A stretch of 64,000 bases of DNA from contig JAJLTO010000001.1 in assembly GCA_030568195.1 (NCBI GenBank), positions 434,001-498,000 on the forward strand. Direction: 5' to 3'. Positions 47,673 through 61,847 of this stretch are shown in pieces. Position numbers and translations under genes: made by a program. This DNA comes from Dipodascopsis uninucleata var. uninucleata. Its lineage: Eukaryota > Ascomycota > Lipomycetes > Lipomycetales > Lipomycetaceae. Position 1 is the stretch's first letter. Each line of letters begins with the position of its first letter. Below the pieces are notes generated by a model. It worked only from the letters and a program-made list of their open reading frames with translations, had not been told where the DNA came from and made no database searches.

Positions 47673-47890
47673 TTGCTTTGCATACGAAAGTGCAATATTA
47701 TGATGAATTTTGTATCTGCATAGAATGTACTGTTACGTTGAATAATATTGAAAAGTTTGTGAGTACTGTACGCTTATTGTATATTTCTGGTCTAGATAGA
47801 GTGTAGTTTTTTCTGATTGATTTAGTCACTCATATATACATTCATGAGATCATATGTATAAAGATCTCCGGTACAACATACATTGCGGGC

Positions 47891-49182
47891 CTATAATATG
47901 TTGTGGAAGATTTTGTGGGCATGACACTTAATTTCTTCAAGATATCCATTTTTCAAGTTTTCATCAGGCATTCGTCGGATACTGTCGTCAACAAAAAACT
48001 GATATTGGTCTTTGGCAAATTCATCAAGTGGCTCTACGCTTTCCGGAATTAGATCCCATTGACTTGTGTCGATATCTAACAAACGACCAAGAGTGTAGCA
48101 CCAAGTTCTCGAGGTGTCTGCATGATTATATCCTCCTCCTCCGAGCAACAGACAAGGTTTCCTCCACGATACTATTTCCAAAATGGCGTCACTGAGCCCG
48201 GAAGGTGACAGATTCCATTGATTTGTCGGATCACGGGCTAATCCGTCAGCTCCACATTGAACAACAACGGCGTTAGGACCGAACTTCTGAAATATTGGAT
48301 ATATGATATCTCCTACTATCGTTTTAAGGGTACTGTCGCATAAACCTGATTTCATAGGTAAATTCAGTGTATAGTACTGTCCTCTTCCTTTTCCTATATA
48401 CTGTAGTTGCCCAGTTCCAGGAAAGAAACCAGCGTCATATCTATGTAGTGAAACACACATGACGCGATTAGAATGTGCAAATGCTGCTTCGACACCATCT
48501 CCATGGTGAACATCAAGATCTATGTATAGCACTTTATCGAATACTCTTCTTAGTCTATAGTATTCAGATGCGTCAGCAAATAATGTTCATTCTCTGTGCA
48601 CAACACAGTTCTCTTGCCTTACTCAATTATTCCGAGTACTATGTCATTTACATAGCAAAATCCAGAGCACTTTTCCTTTCCTGCATGATGCCTTCCACCA
48701 TGCCAGTTAATTGCAATTGATTGTCTCGGATCATTGTTTGTCTTAGCAATAAATCTAGCACTCGCAATTGTAGTTCCGGCTACAGCTCGAACATATTTTG
48801 CCATGAGATCAAATTTTGGGCAGTCGTATTCTAAGCCATATCTTTCTTGGAGAAGTCGTTCTTTATTTTCGAAGCGAGTCTCACATTGATTTTCCTGATC
48901 ATCGTCATCAGAAGATGATGCTGACAGATTATTATCCTCAGATTCCGAGCCTTCGCCAGATTCAAGAAGGTACCTAACGAACTTCTTACCATGGAACACT
49001 GTCAGTTGCTCAAATGATGCAAATGACGGTGAAATAATTGCTTCACATTCACCAAGCAGATCATAGGCACTAATTAGACTGTCAACGAGGGATGAACGAC
49101 CTATATTCGATGGCAATCCGTCAGTGATAGCAGTATATGATGGATGATAAGCATATCCTACGCGTCTTTTTGAGGATACCAT
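47891..49182 (-). CDS. HOS1: Class I histone deacetylase, Hos1/HDAC8-like
   Basis: Zinc-dependent lysine deacetylase. Exons 49182-48623 and 48554-47891 (68-nt intron) give 407 residues. The active-site sequence INWHGGRHHAGKEKCSGFCY has the double His. The zinc ligands are in DLDVHHGDG (Asp and His) and CGADGLARD (Asp), and GGGGYNH carries the catalytic Tyr. An acidic Ser/Asp insertion (residues ~95-125) interrupts the N-terminal half. INW-GGRHHA and CYVNDIVLGI fit Hos1/HDAC8 better than Rpd3 or Hos2; in budding yeast Hos1 deacetylates the cohesin subunit Smc3. The subgroup assignment is moderately sure and the deacetylase assignment is firm. It diverges from MZT1 over 231 bases. Confidence 0.9.
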
Positions 49183-49413
49183 ATGTATATTCCACCGACG
49201 TATTATCTCTACTACTAGAAGAGGGGAATTTTTGGGAGAACATTTATGATACGCGTTATAGCATGATATTTGTTATTCACCTAACCTAAAATCCAGATCT
49301 GTTCTGTAAACACTCTTGCCTTATACATCCTGATCTTAAATATCAAATATATTAGCGCAATAGAAACGTGTCTTGATAGATTATAATAATATAATTACTA
49401 TTAAATCATAGCA

Positions 49414-49733
49414 ATGGATAGGGGTTCTATTCCTTGGTTGCCTCAGGATGAAAAAAAGGATCAAAATCTCATAGATCTCTTGCATGAAATATCACTCATT
49501 CTTGACACCGATCTAGATAGGGAAACGATTGAACTGTCGGTTGAATTACTAGAAAGCGGTGTAAACTACGAGGCTTTAACGGTAAGATAAATCAATCTGA
49601 ATAAATTAATGCTTCGCTGCGAGATTGTTCTAATACTACAGCAAATATTACAAATACATAGAACGCGATTAAAGAAGTCAAAGAAAAATCCTCATACATG
49701 CAGGATGTGTCTGGTTCCAGCCCAATCAGCTAA
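49414..49733 (+). CDS. MZT1: Mitotic-spindle organising protein 1 (Mozart1)
   Basis: Tiny gene of two exons, 49414-49581 and 49662-49733, joined in phase 0 over an 80-nt intron (GTAAGA, CATAG), giving 79 residues. The core LLHEISLILDTDLDRETIEL...LLESGVNYEALTNAIKEVKEK has the three-helix pattern and the LHEIS, TDLDR and GVN-EAL residues of MOZART1 proteins. These bind the N-terminus of gamma-tubulin-complex proteins and recruit the complex to spindle pole bodies. The length agrees with human MZT1 (82). It is tucked between divergent HOS1 and convergent RRN6 (84 bases away). Neither exon alone is long enough to stand out. Confidence 0.9.
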
Positions 49734-49817
49734 GGGCCCAAAATTTATACAATGATTTTAAACATACGATCATTTTCTATCATGATATACAATAGTTAGG
49801 CATAAAGATCGCAGGGC

Positions 49818-52365
49818 TTACTGACTGGAATTAGTGCCCCATTGATAGTGCTGAATATCTTCACGATCGTGCCATTCTAATGCAAGGCTATTAACATTGC
49901 TCGATTTATCTACATTAGGTCTTCTGAAGTGGGCATATCTAGAGAGCATTTTTAGAGATGCTGACGCACTATCCTTCTCAAGAGTATTCATTTCTGTTCG
50001 TTTTTGATCCCTTTTGGGAGATTTTAGGATGATTTTAGATTCGAGACTGATGCATGCCGCAAGCTTCCGAATTATACGTTCACGACGAAGTCGGACTTTT
50101 GCTGAAACAGGTCTGACCAGAATGTGATCTGTTTCTACTTCAAACTCCGCCATTTGTTCTTGTAGTATAGGCAGACATCTGATCCATATTGATAGTAGAC
50201 TCTGATATAGCTCTTGAGATTCTACAGAATTTCCGCCGATCCAGTGTAAAGAACTTATATTGAGGTCTGAGACTATAAAGCCGTTATCCTCAAGCAACGT
50301 GTACACATCGTTTATTTTCTCAGAAAAAAATTCTAGGTCGCTAGGGACACCAAACCTTGGGGCAATATCGCACAGCGTAAATATCTGTAGATCTGATTTC
50401 TGAGCTGAGTTCGACATTGCTTGGTCACTTATTTTTTTAAATACGTCTTCAAGTTTGTTCAAGGATATGGTGCTCATTAACTCATCGTCTTCCTCATCGA
50501 ATATGTAATTATAGATTCCACTAAAATCTAAAATGCGCTCTTTTGAAACACTTGGGTAGAACTCTGGAAATCCCAGCGTTTTCTGCTCAGCAGTAGTCTC
50601 TAAATTATCTGAATCCCAATTAATGACAGAAGCCTGAATTTCGGTAGAGCTGTAGATGCTTTGAGTAACTGAGTAATCAACCGAGGTATGAAATAACGTA
50701 ATGAACTTCTCGTGCTCTTGCAATTGGCTTGTATCAGAATCGTCAGTAAATCTTAATGTCTCTGGCCTGATACATGATACTCGAGGTCCGCTGCTGCAGG
50801 AAAATATATAAGGGTCGGTCAATGACATCGCTAGGTTATCTTTTTTACCAAAATTGTATCCTGTAATAACAGGATCTAATGTAGAATAAATCACTGTATG
50901 AAAATCTTCTATGTTCTCACTCAATACGGCACTTTGCAATGAAAAATCATTAGGATCTCGATAATGGCGCCATGACAAGATTTCTTTCATTCCCATACGA
51001 AGATCTGTAAGAATTATATCTTCCGATGTAAGAACGACCGCTTCCAAGTTGTTCTTGGACAGAACGTGAAAATCGCGAATTCTCGAAACTTGGCGCTTAC
51101 TGTACTCAAAAGAATGGGAACCTTCATTCGACCGCAGGTCGTAGCCTCGCAGGTAATTACTGTCACATGCCAATATTTGATTTAGATTAGAACCCCATTT
51201 TACTCGTTTGACGTCATTCAGTGGTTTATCTGTCAAAGTCGCTCGAAATACTTCTTCTATACTCTTGCCCCGTTGCTTCAAGTCGTAAATAGATAGTGTG
51301 CCATTCGAATTAATAGTGCCAATCTGTCTTAAATACCAAGGATTAAACGCCACATCCCTAATCTGACCAGAATCTGGTAAAAGCTCTGTCATGAACTCCA
51401 ACGTCATTAAGAGTTCTCCAGCTTCCGACCTTGTTGCTGTTGGTCTATAAAATTGGCATGAACGCGAACTTCGAGCAGCAATAAGTGCTGGTCTCAAATA
51501 TTAGTAAGAGTGTCTCCTTAACGATCGGTTGATTAACCTTCGCAACTTACAAGTAGAACTTCCTGTACTCTCGAAGCAAGCAAACTTGATGCTCTCTATG
51601 GTACTAGAAAGAGAAATACTACAAGAGGCGTTTCCAAGTGTTGGGACTTCAAGAGATAGGTCTTCGATGCCACCAATTTCATAGATCTGCTTTTCAACAT
51701 TGACCAAATCTAAATTATGTTAGAGACCACTTTAACGTACTGTGAACATTGCAACACATATTTCACATACTTAACATAAAGCCATTATGACCACTGACAT
51801 ATGCAGCACATCGCCTAGGTCGCGATAAAACCTGATCAGAACAATATCCAAAATCAATCATCTGTCCAAATAGATGTGATTTTTGAACTAACGACGACTG
51901 TCTTTTTGTGTCCTTTGAGAGCGCACTTAGCACGCCTGTAGGAATATAGCTATCAGGTGCAACTTTAGCCTAGAAGTAATATAATATTAGAAAGCTAACT
52001 AAACAAATGGAAAGGACGTTGATTTCTACCAGCTGTGCTCTAACACGATTTACTGAGAATTTTGTGGTGTGGTCTAGAGACGAAGGTAGTCGAGAGCCCG
52101 ATCGAACAGCCCTTCGATGCCCACACACTTTAAAGCTACCGTCATCTTTGCGAGATAATTAGCATATTAAATTATTTATAGCCTTCGATACATCTTTGAG
52201 CTCACCTGTACCAATGGATCGTGGATATTTCCATGGATCCTTTGCAGATGACAAAGCTGGTGCATATAGAGAAGATCCCAAGTGACCGTACTCTATTCGT
52301 GGTCCTCGAGTATGATCTACCGGCCAGGTAGACTCCTCCTGACTCCATTTAGCTTCATAGCTCAT
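49818..52365 (-). CDS. RRN6: RNA polymerase I core-factor subunit Rrn6
   Basis: Component, with Rrn7 and Rrn11, of the core factor that recruits Pol I to the rDNA promoter. Five exons, 52365-52206, 52145-52030, 51969-51771, 51709-51551 and 51487-49818, give 767 residues with every junction in phase. The N-terminus carries the Rrn6-type IEYGHLGSSLY. The middle has a beta-propeller-like segment with RDVAFNPWYLRQIGTI, LACDSNYLRGYDLR and EILSWRHYRDP, and the C-terminus ends in the family-like EDIQHYQWG. The acceptor of exon 5 is taken as the CCAG 13 bases after a TACTAAT branch, because the nearer GAG would break phase. The family is poorly conserved, so confidence rests on several short motifs. 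Yeast Rrn6 is 894 residues. Confidence 0.82.
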
Positions 52366-52652
52366 TTCAATCTAACATGGGACTATTCTTTACTTGGTCT
52401 ATTTGTACCCATTCTTGATTTTATTGTATGTCAAAAATCATTTGTTTATTACAAAAATTTATCTGTAAATTTTTATGTCCCAACCAAACTTTTAGGATGA
52501 AAAGCATCGACGTTCATTAGTCACAGAGAAGAGGTCAAATTATTTACGCTGCTTAGAAAATACCCATGAATTACATAATATACATCTATGGATAACCGTC
52601 AAACATATGTACAATACGTAAATTATTAAAGAAGGCTTGAGAATGCTCAACT

Positions 52653-55406
52653 CTAATCTTGACGCTTCCAGCCAAAATCTCTGCCTAGTCGTTCATATTT
52701 CGCTCGATCTTTATCAGAGACACTAGGCTTGACATTGGCAAACGCCATTTCAAAATCTTCTATAGATACATTAATTTTACCATGTGTAGCTATATCATTC
52801 GTTTCTTCAACGCCTGTGATACTATTGGATCGGAAAACGGCTTTTCTCAATGCACCGACAGCAGCCTCGCGAACGAGAGCTGCCAAATCAGCACCACTAA
52901 AGTTGCGACAACGCTCATCAGCAGCTAGCTTGTCAATATTGACACTATCATCAATCGGCGTTCCACGACTAACAATAGTCCGTAGAATAGAAGCTCGCTC
53001 TTCGACCACGGGAAGTTCAACGAATAGAGGCTTATCCAAGCGACCTGGCCGTAACATTGCTGGATCAATAATGTCAGGCCTATTAGTAGCTGCAATGACA
53101 TATATTCCCTTCCTATCATTAAGACCATCAAGCTCTGTAAGCAGCGTATTCACAACTCTAGATGATGATTCACTTAGAGAATCATCTCGTCGAGGAACTA
53201 AAGCATCTAGCTCGTCGAAGAATATCACGCAAGGAACTGAAGCACGAGCACGGAGAAACACTTGCCGAACAGCTCTTTCTGATTCACCCACCCACTTATT
53301 GAGTAGCTCAGGGCCACGGACAGATATAAAATTCGCTCGGCTTTCATTTGCAACGGCCTTTGCCAGGAGTGTTTTACCACATCCAGGCGGTCCCCATAGT
53401 AGGACACCCGCAGGTGCTGATACACCAACTTGTGCGTAAAGCTCAGGTCGTTTGATGGGCTGTACGATAGCCATTTGAAGCTCGACTCTTACGCGCTCTA
53501 GGGCTCCGACATCAGCCCACGTAACATCAGGGATAGTCGCGAATCCCTCTCGTTTACTAGATGGTTGAACATGGGGAAATGCTTGTAAGAAATCGTCTAA
53601 TGTTATAGACAACGGTTCCAGTTGTTCGTCGGTCAACTTATCCGGAAAATTTTTCAGAAATCTTTGTATTATAGATATTTCCTTTCTCTCCTGAGCATGT
53701 TGAGCGATCTGTCGCTTAGATAGTTCATCCCCACTTTCCATGGGAGCTACAGGATTCGTAACGTCCATATCCATGTCCATTGCATCGATATTAATATCCC
53801 CTTTGGTCTCTGCGATATCCTCATTCACTCTGATACAGAGCTCTTCTGATTCTTCTGGGTGACACACATTGAGTACTTTAAGGTCCTGGAATATCCGTTT
53901 GATCGCAGCTGTACCTGCAGCAGTCGTAAGTGCGTTGAGATCAGCACCCACGAAACCAGATGTCATTTTGGCTAACGTCTTAAAATCAAAGTCTCCAGAC
54001 AGTCGTAATTTTCGAGATAATACACGCAAGATGCTTTCTCGAGATATTTCGTCAGGAACATTCATTTGTATCTCACGGTCAAACCTGCCTGCACGTCTTA
54101 ATGCTGCATCTAGAGAATCAGGTCTATTGGTGGCTCCAATGATCATTACAACCTTTCCATCCGTCTTGTCGAGAGAGAGATCATCCATGCAGGTTAATAG
54201 TTGAGCAACAATTCGACGCTCCATTTCTCTCTGTGCAGATTCACGTTTCGGTGTTATAGCGTCGATTTCATCCAAGAATATTAGACAGGGCGCTAGTGAA
54301 CGTGCTTCATCAAAAATTTCTCGCACTCGCTTTTCCGACTCACCTGACATACCGGACACTATTGATGGAGCTGACAGTGAAATAAATGGCACTCCAAGTT
54401 CCTATTATTCTGCTAGTTAGTTATAAACATCATCACATAATAGCCTATTTGAGACATACCCCTGCTATAGCATTAGCAAGCATAGTTTTACCGCAGCCCG
54501 GAGGGCCATGTAATAAAACACCTCTCGGAGGATGAATTCCCGTATGCACGTAGATTTCTGGATGTAAGATTGGCATGCCTACAAGCTCTAACATTTCGGC
54601 TACTATATGATCCATTCCTCCTATGTCCGACAATTTTATATTTGTAGGCGGTGATCGGTCGTCTGATGTATCATTGAAAGAAGGCTTGGATCGCTTGCTG
54701 GATTTCGACTCGGACATAATCTGTCGCTCGCGCTTCTTTACTGAATGTGCTCGGGGCTGTGCGGAGCTCTCAATTATATTTCCAGCTAATTGATCGGCGG
54801 TCGTAATCAACACAGTCGGGTCGTTTGCATTCACAGCATTAGTATCGCCACTATTACTTGTCTGAACTTCAGATATATCTAGTTCCTGCTTTTGTTGCTG
54901 TTGTGGAGTCGCCCAAAGACCTACGATTCCTCGGTTTAGCATATTTTGATTCTGCGGAGTCAAATGTCAGTTCTCCCTTCGTCTCTAAAGACATTGCACA
55001 GCATTTTATATACCTTGACTACCATATAAGCATCGTTAAGGGCAGCATCTTCTTCAACATCGCTGTCGATATTTATGCTTTCTGGAACTTTTTCTTGGCC
55101 AACTAATGATGATTGCCGTTCGTTAAGGATCATTGATCTGAGAACATTCTCAATACATTTTTCTATTGTAGCTTTTTTGAGACGCCTCAATCCAAAGTCT
55201 GTATCTTGTACAAACTGCAGAGCAGCTGAAGGAGCTATATGACTAGCTGGAAATATCTTTCCCCCATTGGGTTCTGCTTTGGCCGTCTGATAACCTATCA
55301 ATAAGTCGTAGATTCGGTTCTCGATTGCAACATTTGACAGTAAAGGACCGGTTGTACTTCCACCGGCCGAAGCACTTAAATTTAAATTTCGTATTTTCTT
55401 TGGCAT
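52653..55406 (-). CDS. RIX7: Rix7/NVL, AAA ATPase of 60S ribosome biogenesis
   Basis: Hexameric type II AAA ATPase that removes factors such as Nsa1 from pre-60S particles in the nucleolus. Exons 55406-55014, 54951-54460 and 54401-52653 (introns 62 and 58 nt) give 877 residues (yeast 837). The N-terminal domain has NRIYDLL and MLNRGIVGLW, followed by a basic nuclear-localisation stretch (KKRERQIMSESKSSKRSK). D1 has Walker A GPPGCGKT and Walker B IFLDEIDAI, and D2 has GPPGCGKT and IFFDELDALVPRRD. The second region of homology (NRPDSLDAALRRAGRFD and NRPDIIDPAMLRPGRLD) is complete in both. The upstream TTG extension is not used. The intron inside the D1 Walker A region restores AIAG-ELGVPF. Confidence 0.96.
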
Positions 55407-55795
55407 ATTAGTCACCAAACGATCTCAAGGAATACTAGATATCGTAGACTTGAAAGTCGGATATCTAGAGTATGGTGCAGTGCTAGCAGGCTAGAAATAT
55501 TTTTTTTTTGGATTCGGAAATAATTAAAAAAAATACTTCAAAGATATAAAGTTCCCAATTCGAAGGTCGGCTCGTCAACTTTCCTTTAATCAGATAAACT
55601 TAAGAATTAAAGCTATAACCAGAACTGCACCGGGTCGCAGTGTCATTTACTAGTTTACTACTAATAATAAAGCTAGAGATACGTCATTAATTAAGAATCT
55701 GGGCTCATTACTATTCTTTGATAGACTCGAGAGATAACAGTCCATGAACTACCAAATACGACTTCAAGGACTTTAGAGCGAGGAATTTGGAAACC
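55407..55795. other. Divergent promoter of RIX7 and VPS20
   Basis: About 390 bases, AT-rich with T- and A-homopolymers around 55.50-55.53 kb. No gene or strong motif is seen. Confidence 0.5.
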
Positions 55796-56635
55796 ATGGG
55801 GAATTCATCATCAAGTCCAAGAGGACGAATTACAAAACAAGACCAGGCAGTACTAGATATGAAGCTGCAACGTGACAAATTGAGACAATACCAGAAAAAA
55901 ATCCAAATTATATTGGATAGAGAACAGGAAATCGCTAGAGAGTATCTCGTGAAAGGAGACAAACAACGAGCGCTGCTAGCTCTGCGAAAGCGCAAATACC
56001 AGGAACAGTTGCTCACAAAGACTGACGCTCAACTAGAAACACTAGAAAGACTGGTAGGTAGCAGCTATGTAAACATATCCTACATAGTTTATTTGGGCAT
56101 TAATAGATAACATCTCTGCTTTATTAATTTAGACTCAAAATGTGGAGTTCGCATTAGTAGAAAAGGACATTCTATTTGGTTTGCAAAAGGGAAATGAAGT
56201 TCTTAAAGAAATCAACAGGGAAATGTCCATGGACAAAGTGGAGAAACTTCTTGATGAAACTGCTGATGGCATTGCTTATCAGAACGTAAGTTAAAGGGAT
56301 TTAATACGTGTCTTTTATTGACTAAGAAGCTAACTAATGTATACAGGAAATTGGTGAGATGCTCGCAGGTTCCGTAACCAATGCGGAAGAGGACGAAATA
56401 GAAGAAGAGTTCCTCACAATGGAAAGAGAAGAGGTGAATTACAGATATGTTTTTTTAGTAGGTTGTACATTACTAATGCGTGAAATCTCCTGTCTAGCTG
56501 GCTAAACGGATACCGAGTGTACCACAGCAGGAACTCCCCATGAACGAAAATATGGAAGCAGAAGAGGAAGAGGAAGAACAACAAAAAACAGAAGCGAACA
56601 GGAACAAGACTCGGCCTCAACCTCTATTTGCTTAA
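55796..56635 (+). CDS. VPS20: ESCRT-III subunit Vps20 (CHMP6)
   Basis: Initiator of ESCRT-III filament assembly on endosomes, linking ESCRT-II to Snf7. Four exons, 55796-56053, 56133-56285, 56347-56433 and 56498-56635, all in phase 0, give 211 residues (yeast 221). The protein starts MGNSSSSPRGRITKQDQAVLDMKLQRDKL. Gly2 and Ser6 fit N-myristoylation, which the family uses for membrane binding, so ATG at 55796 is chosen over the upstream TTG. The long helical hairpin (QKKIQIILDREQEIAREYL, ALLALRKRKYQEQLL) and the EEEFLTMEREELAKRIPSVPQQELP end, which resembles a MIM-type segment for Vps4, are present. The very C-terminus is acidic and then basic. Introns are 61-79 nt. Confidence 0.95.
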
Positions 56636-56978
56636 GTAGTGATAACAAATTTAAAGCCCACAAGATGTAATTTTTTGGATGTTAGATCATACTTTCCACA
56701 GTAACTACTTGCATATTCATGATAGACATATATGTTTCTGGATTTAACTTATCATGTCTCTAATAATACAGATAGCGTTGTACAATAAATATATGCATAA
56801 ATAGTCATTAGCAATTGCTTGATCGTAGTATAATTATATTGTTGCTTCTAACACTGATCCAAACGAATCAATAATAATCAAATTTTAAACAGAAAAATAT
56901 ATACAGACAGACATGTACAAAGCGCAATATGCAAAAGAGTTGGAACTCGCGACGAACACGTAAAATAGCTTTTTTATC
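56636..56978. other. Convergent intergenic region
   Basis: AT-rich 3' flanks of VPS20 and HEM2. Nothing else is seen. Confidence 0.6.
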
Positions 56979-59005
<2,027 letters not shown>

Positions 59006-59847
59006 ATGGGGGATCACAACCACAATTATGGCCATAGTAATGGCCACGATCACGGACATGGAAGCCATAGTCACAGTCCACCGCCTGAGCCCACGTCTGA
59101 TTCTCAATCTTTGTACAAGTATATTAACCATGACTTAGTATGGACGATGAATGAGAGTGAGCGGGATATGGGAAAGGCCATCATTAAACCATATGATGAA
59201 AGGTTTGATACGAACAAAGTGAGAACTCTCTACGGGAATGCATAGATCATGCAACGCTCTTTTGACTAACATTTTCATCGAAATAGATTCTAGAGAGCGA
59301 TGCGGACGAGCAGCTTATCATGTATATACCGTAAGTGCTAGTTGGAAACTGCAAACTATTTTTCAGTAATTCTTAAACGCTCTCTTTTGCGATATTATAG
59401 ATTCACAGGCCTCGTCAAGATATACTCTATTCTTATTCGTACGCCATCCGACGACTACGCGCCTCAGACTATAAAAATTTTTAAAAATCGTGATGACATA
59501 GATTTCTCAGTGGCCGGTGATTTAGCAGCAAATCAAACCATAATACATCCTAGCGGTGTCTCAGACATTGTGGAATATCCTTTAAAACGATCAGTTTTTA
59601 CAAACGTCAAGAATATAACGCTGTTCGTAGAAGACAATCACGGCGGCGATACGACCAAACTCACTTACATCGGACTGAGAGGTGAATGGAAAGAGGTGAG
59701 TTTGAGACTTTCTTAGGATATGAAGTATGCGCTTACAATGGTCAATAATAGTTATCAAAAGATCCGGTAATTACTATATATGAGGCTGCCGCGAATCCAC
59801 GAGATCACAAGAGTCTAGTGCCAAACGAAAATATAGTGACTGAATAG
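59006..59847 (+). CDS. PITH-domain protein (PITHD1/TXNL1 C-terminal domain type)
   Basis: Four exons, 59006-59218, 59287-59330 (44 nt), 59401-59695 and 59752-59847, give 215 residues, the size of animal PITHD1 (211). The first ~25 residues are His/Gly/Asn-rich (HGHGSHSHS), a feature of this family. The PITH domain follows: LESDADEQLIMYIPFTGLVKIYSILIR, then PQTIKIFKNRDDIDF, VEYPLKRSVFTNVKNITLF and YIGLRGEWKE. The last exon adds the closing ITIYEAAANPRDHK. In thioredoxin-like 1 this domain binds the 26S proteasome. This protein lacks a thioredoxin domain, so proteasome binding here is inference. The short second exon is needed for the LESDADEQ motif. Confidence 0.93.
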
Positions 59848-60031
59848 TGATAACCATAATAATTACTAAATAGCTAATTGAAATAAGAAAAAAGGTAATT
59901 TACCTGTATATAGTATGTGCGACGAATATGTTCTTACCCCCAAGCCACGCCAGAGTTCACCAATCATTTCATTCCCTCTACCTAAGTTTAATGACCTAGT
60001 TTTTCCCAACCAAAATTAATGCCCAATAAAT

Positions 60032-61489
60032 TCATGTGTTTCTTCTATCGTCCAACTCTGACATTTCATATGTTTCAGACTGTGGAACAGCATGTATCTC
60101 AAAATTTCGTGGATTATTACGAACTTCAGTAACCTTTTCTATTTGGGCTGTGCTTCTCTTTTTGCTAACAGCAATAAAGATGGTAGAGCACAAAATAATA
60201 GCGCTTCCCAAATATTCCAAATATCCGGGGGTTTCATTCCAGACAATCTTTTCAAAAAGAAAAGCGAAAAACATCTGCAGGTAGAGCATATTACTAGCAC
60301 GCCCAGCCTTCTCTCTCTGCAGTCCAGATGTGATCAAGAATTGATACAAAAATCCGCATATACCAATGAGCAATATAAGCAACCACTGCACAAGTGTCTG
60401 TGGAAGTTGAAATTCCAGACCTGGAATTACTTTTAAAGCAACGAATGCAATAATAGTACTCAGCATTGCAAAGTAGTTCACCGAAGTTGTAGGATGTGCT
60501 CGCTGGCCAATACATCTGATAATCGTAAATGCGCTTGCGGCTCCCAAGACACCAAGAAGCGCCACGGCAATGGCGATGAGGCGCATTTTCGTGGAAACAT
60601 CTGAGCCAGATGTTGGCGATGCCGTCGGCTGAGCAATGAAAATTACTCCGACAAATGATATTAGACCGCCATACATTTCAATCTTACCAAATTTTTCTTT
60701 CAAGATTATTGAGCAAGCAAATCCTGCTATCGTGGGAGAAAGAAAAGATATCACTGTGGCATCCGACAGTGAAAGGTAACTGTTTGTTCCGTTAGTAGCC
60801 GCACTCTCATGACAGGATTTTGAAGAGTACTCACTTCAGTGAAAAGTACATTCCGAAGAGACCGAAGAATCCAAAACATCCTCGTAAGATTAGTAATCCT
60901 CTGACTTCCTTAGGTCCAAGGACTGCATCCGGGATCTATGAAGAGAGGCAAATTAGTTTTCCCGCTTGGGATTTGAACATGTAGTTAACTATTGCGCCGA
61001 TCAACATACTCGTTTGTACACCATGTAACAAATACAACCTAGTGATGTAATAAACATTCGACAGAAAATGACCTGAAATGCATTTATTCTGGGTTCAGTC
61101 ATAGTCTCAAGTACTCTGGTTGATAAGTTCATAGAGCTACTGAACAGCTGTCCAAGAGCGAAAAGTAGTAGACCGATATTATTATCATAGAATCTTCGAA
61201 CGAGAAGCTTGATCTGCTCTAAGCTACTTTGCGGTCTCACCATTATTACTCTAGGACGACTTCCAATGTCATATTCCAAAGAAGCAATGTAGTCTACATC
61301 TGAATTCTGGCTTCTGAGAAGGTCGTCCGAGCTTTCGCCTGCAGCGTTTGAAAGTGCATTGCCATTATCAAGTTTGCAGTTCATGTTCGAATCTTTTGTT
61401 AATGGCACATCAGTGCTAAAGCCTTCGTTACTGTAAATGTTCCCATGACTTTCAGTATGCTCTATATTGTACTTATTTGTAGTTTCCAT
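60032..61489 (-). CDS. DMT-superfamily (EamA/SLC35G-like) membrane transporter
   Basis: Three exons, 61489-61010, 60935-60835 and 60779-60032 (introns 74 and 55 nt; the second has a TACTAAC branch), give 442 residues. A hydrophilic N-terminus of about 105 residues precedes some ten hydrophobic segments arranged as two EamA repeats. Repeat 1 runs from NNIGLLLFALGQLFSSSMNLSTRVLE to YFSLNYLSLSDATVISFLSPTIAG. Repeat 2 starts near LIAIAVALLGVLGAASAFTIIRCIG and ends SAIILCSTIFIAVSK. Typical family residues include FCRMF, LLILRGCFGF and SLSDATVISFLSPT. It resembles yeast YPL264C/YMR253C, whose substrates are unknown. No substrate can be named. Confidence 0.88.
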
Positions 61490-61847
61490 AGCTAAATCTT
61501 ACCATAGTAATTCACAGTATACTATCTTTTCATATAGAAGACGTGTGTGCTATGGTTAAGTACAGCGGTATAAAATTTCTCCTCTATGTGCCTTGTCTTG
61601 TGCCCTCATAGATAAAATCAATTTCGAAAACTTAATACTTCATTACTTCTCTTTTTAAGGGTTAAAATGAAACTAATCTCGAATATTACATCATTATGTG
61701 AGACATTGAGACGTTAAAGGTCACGTGATTTGAAATTTATTTTCGGGTTTTGGTATCTTTTCACCTATTACAAAATATTCATATTGTTGCAGTCTCCATT
61801 CGTTGACAACTTGAGCATACCAGTGAAAATCGATTGATTTTTTGGAG
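61490..61847. other. Divergent promoter region
   Basis: About 360 bases between the transporter and the small mitochondrial-type gene. A TCACGTGA E-box-like palindrome lies at 61722-61729. No gene is seen. Confidence 0.5.

Noticed and set aside
52729-53439. 236-codon plus-strand frame antisense to RIX7
   Set aside because: It overlaps the D2 AAA domain and has low-complexity Ser/Arg/Ala content typical of the reverse strand of a real gene.
60936-61009. GTTCAAATCCC tRNA T-arm-like sequence in the first transporter intron
   Set aside because: No A-box, anticodon stem or acceptor stem can be drawn, and the 74-nt interval is fully explained as a normal intron.
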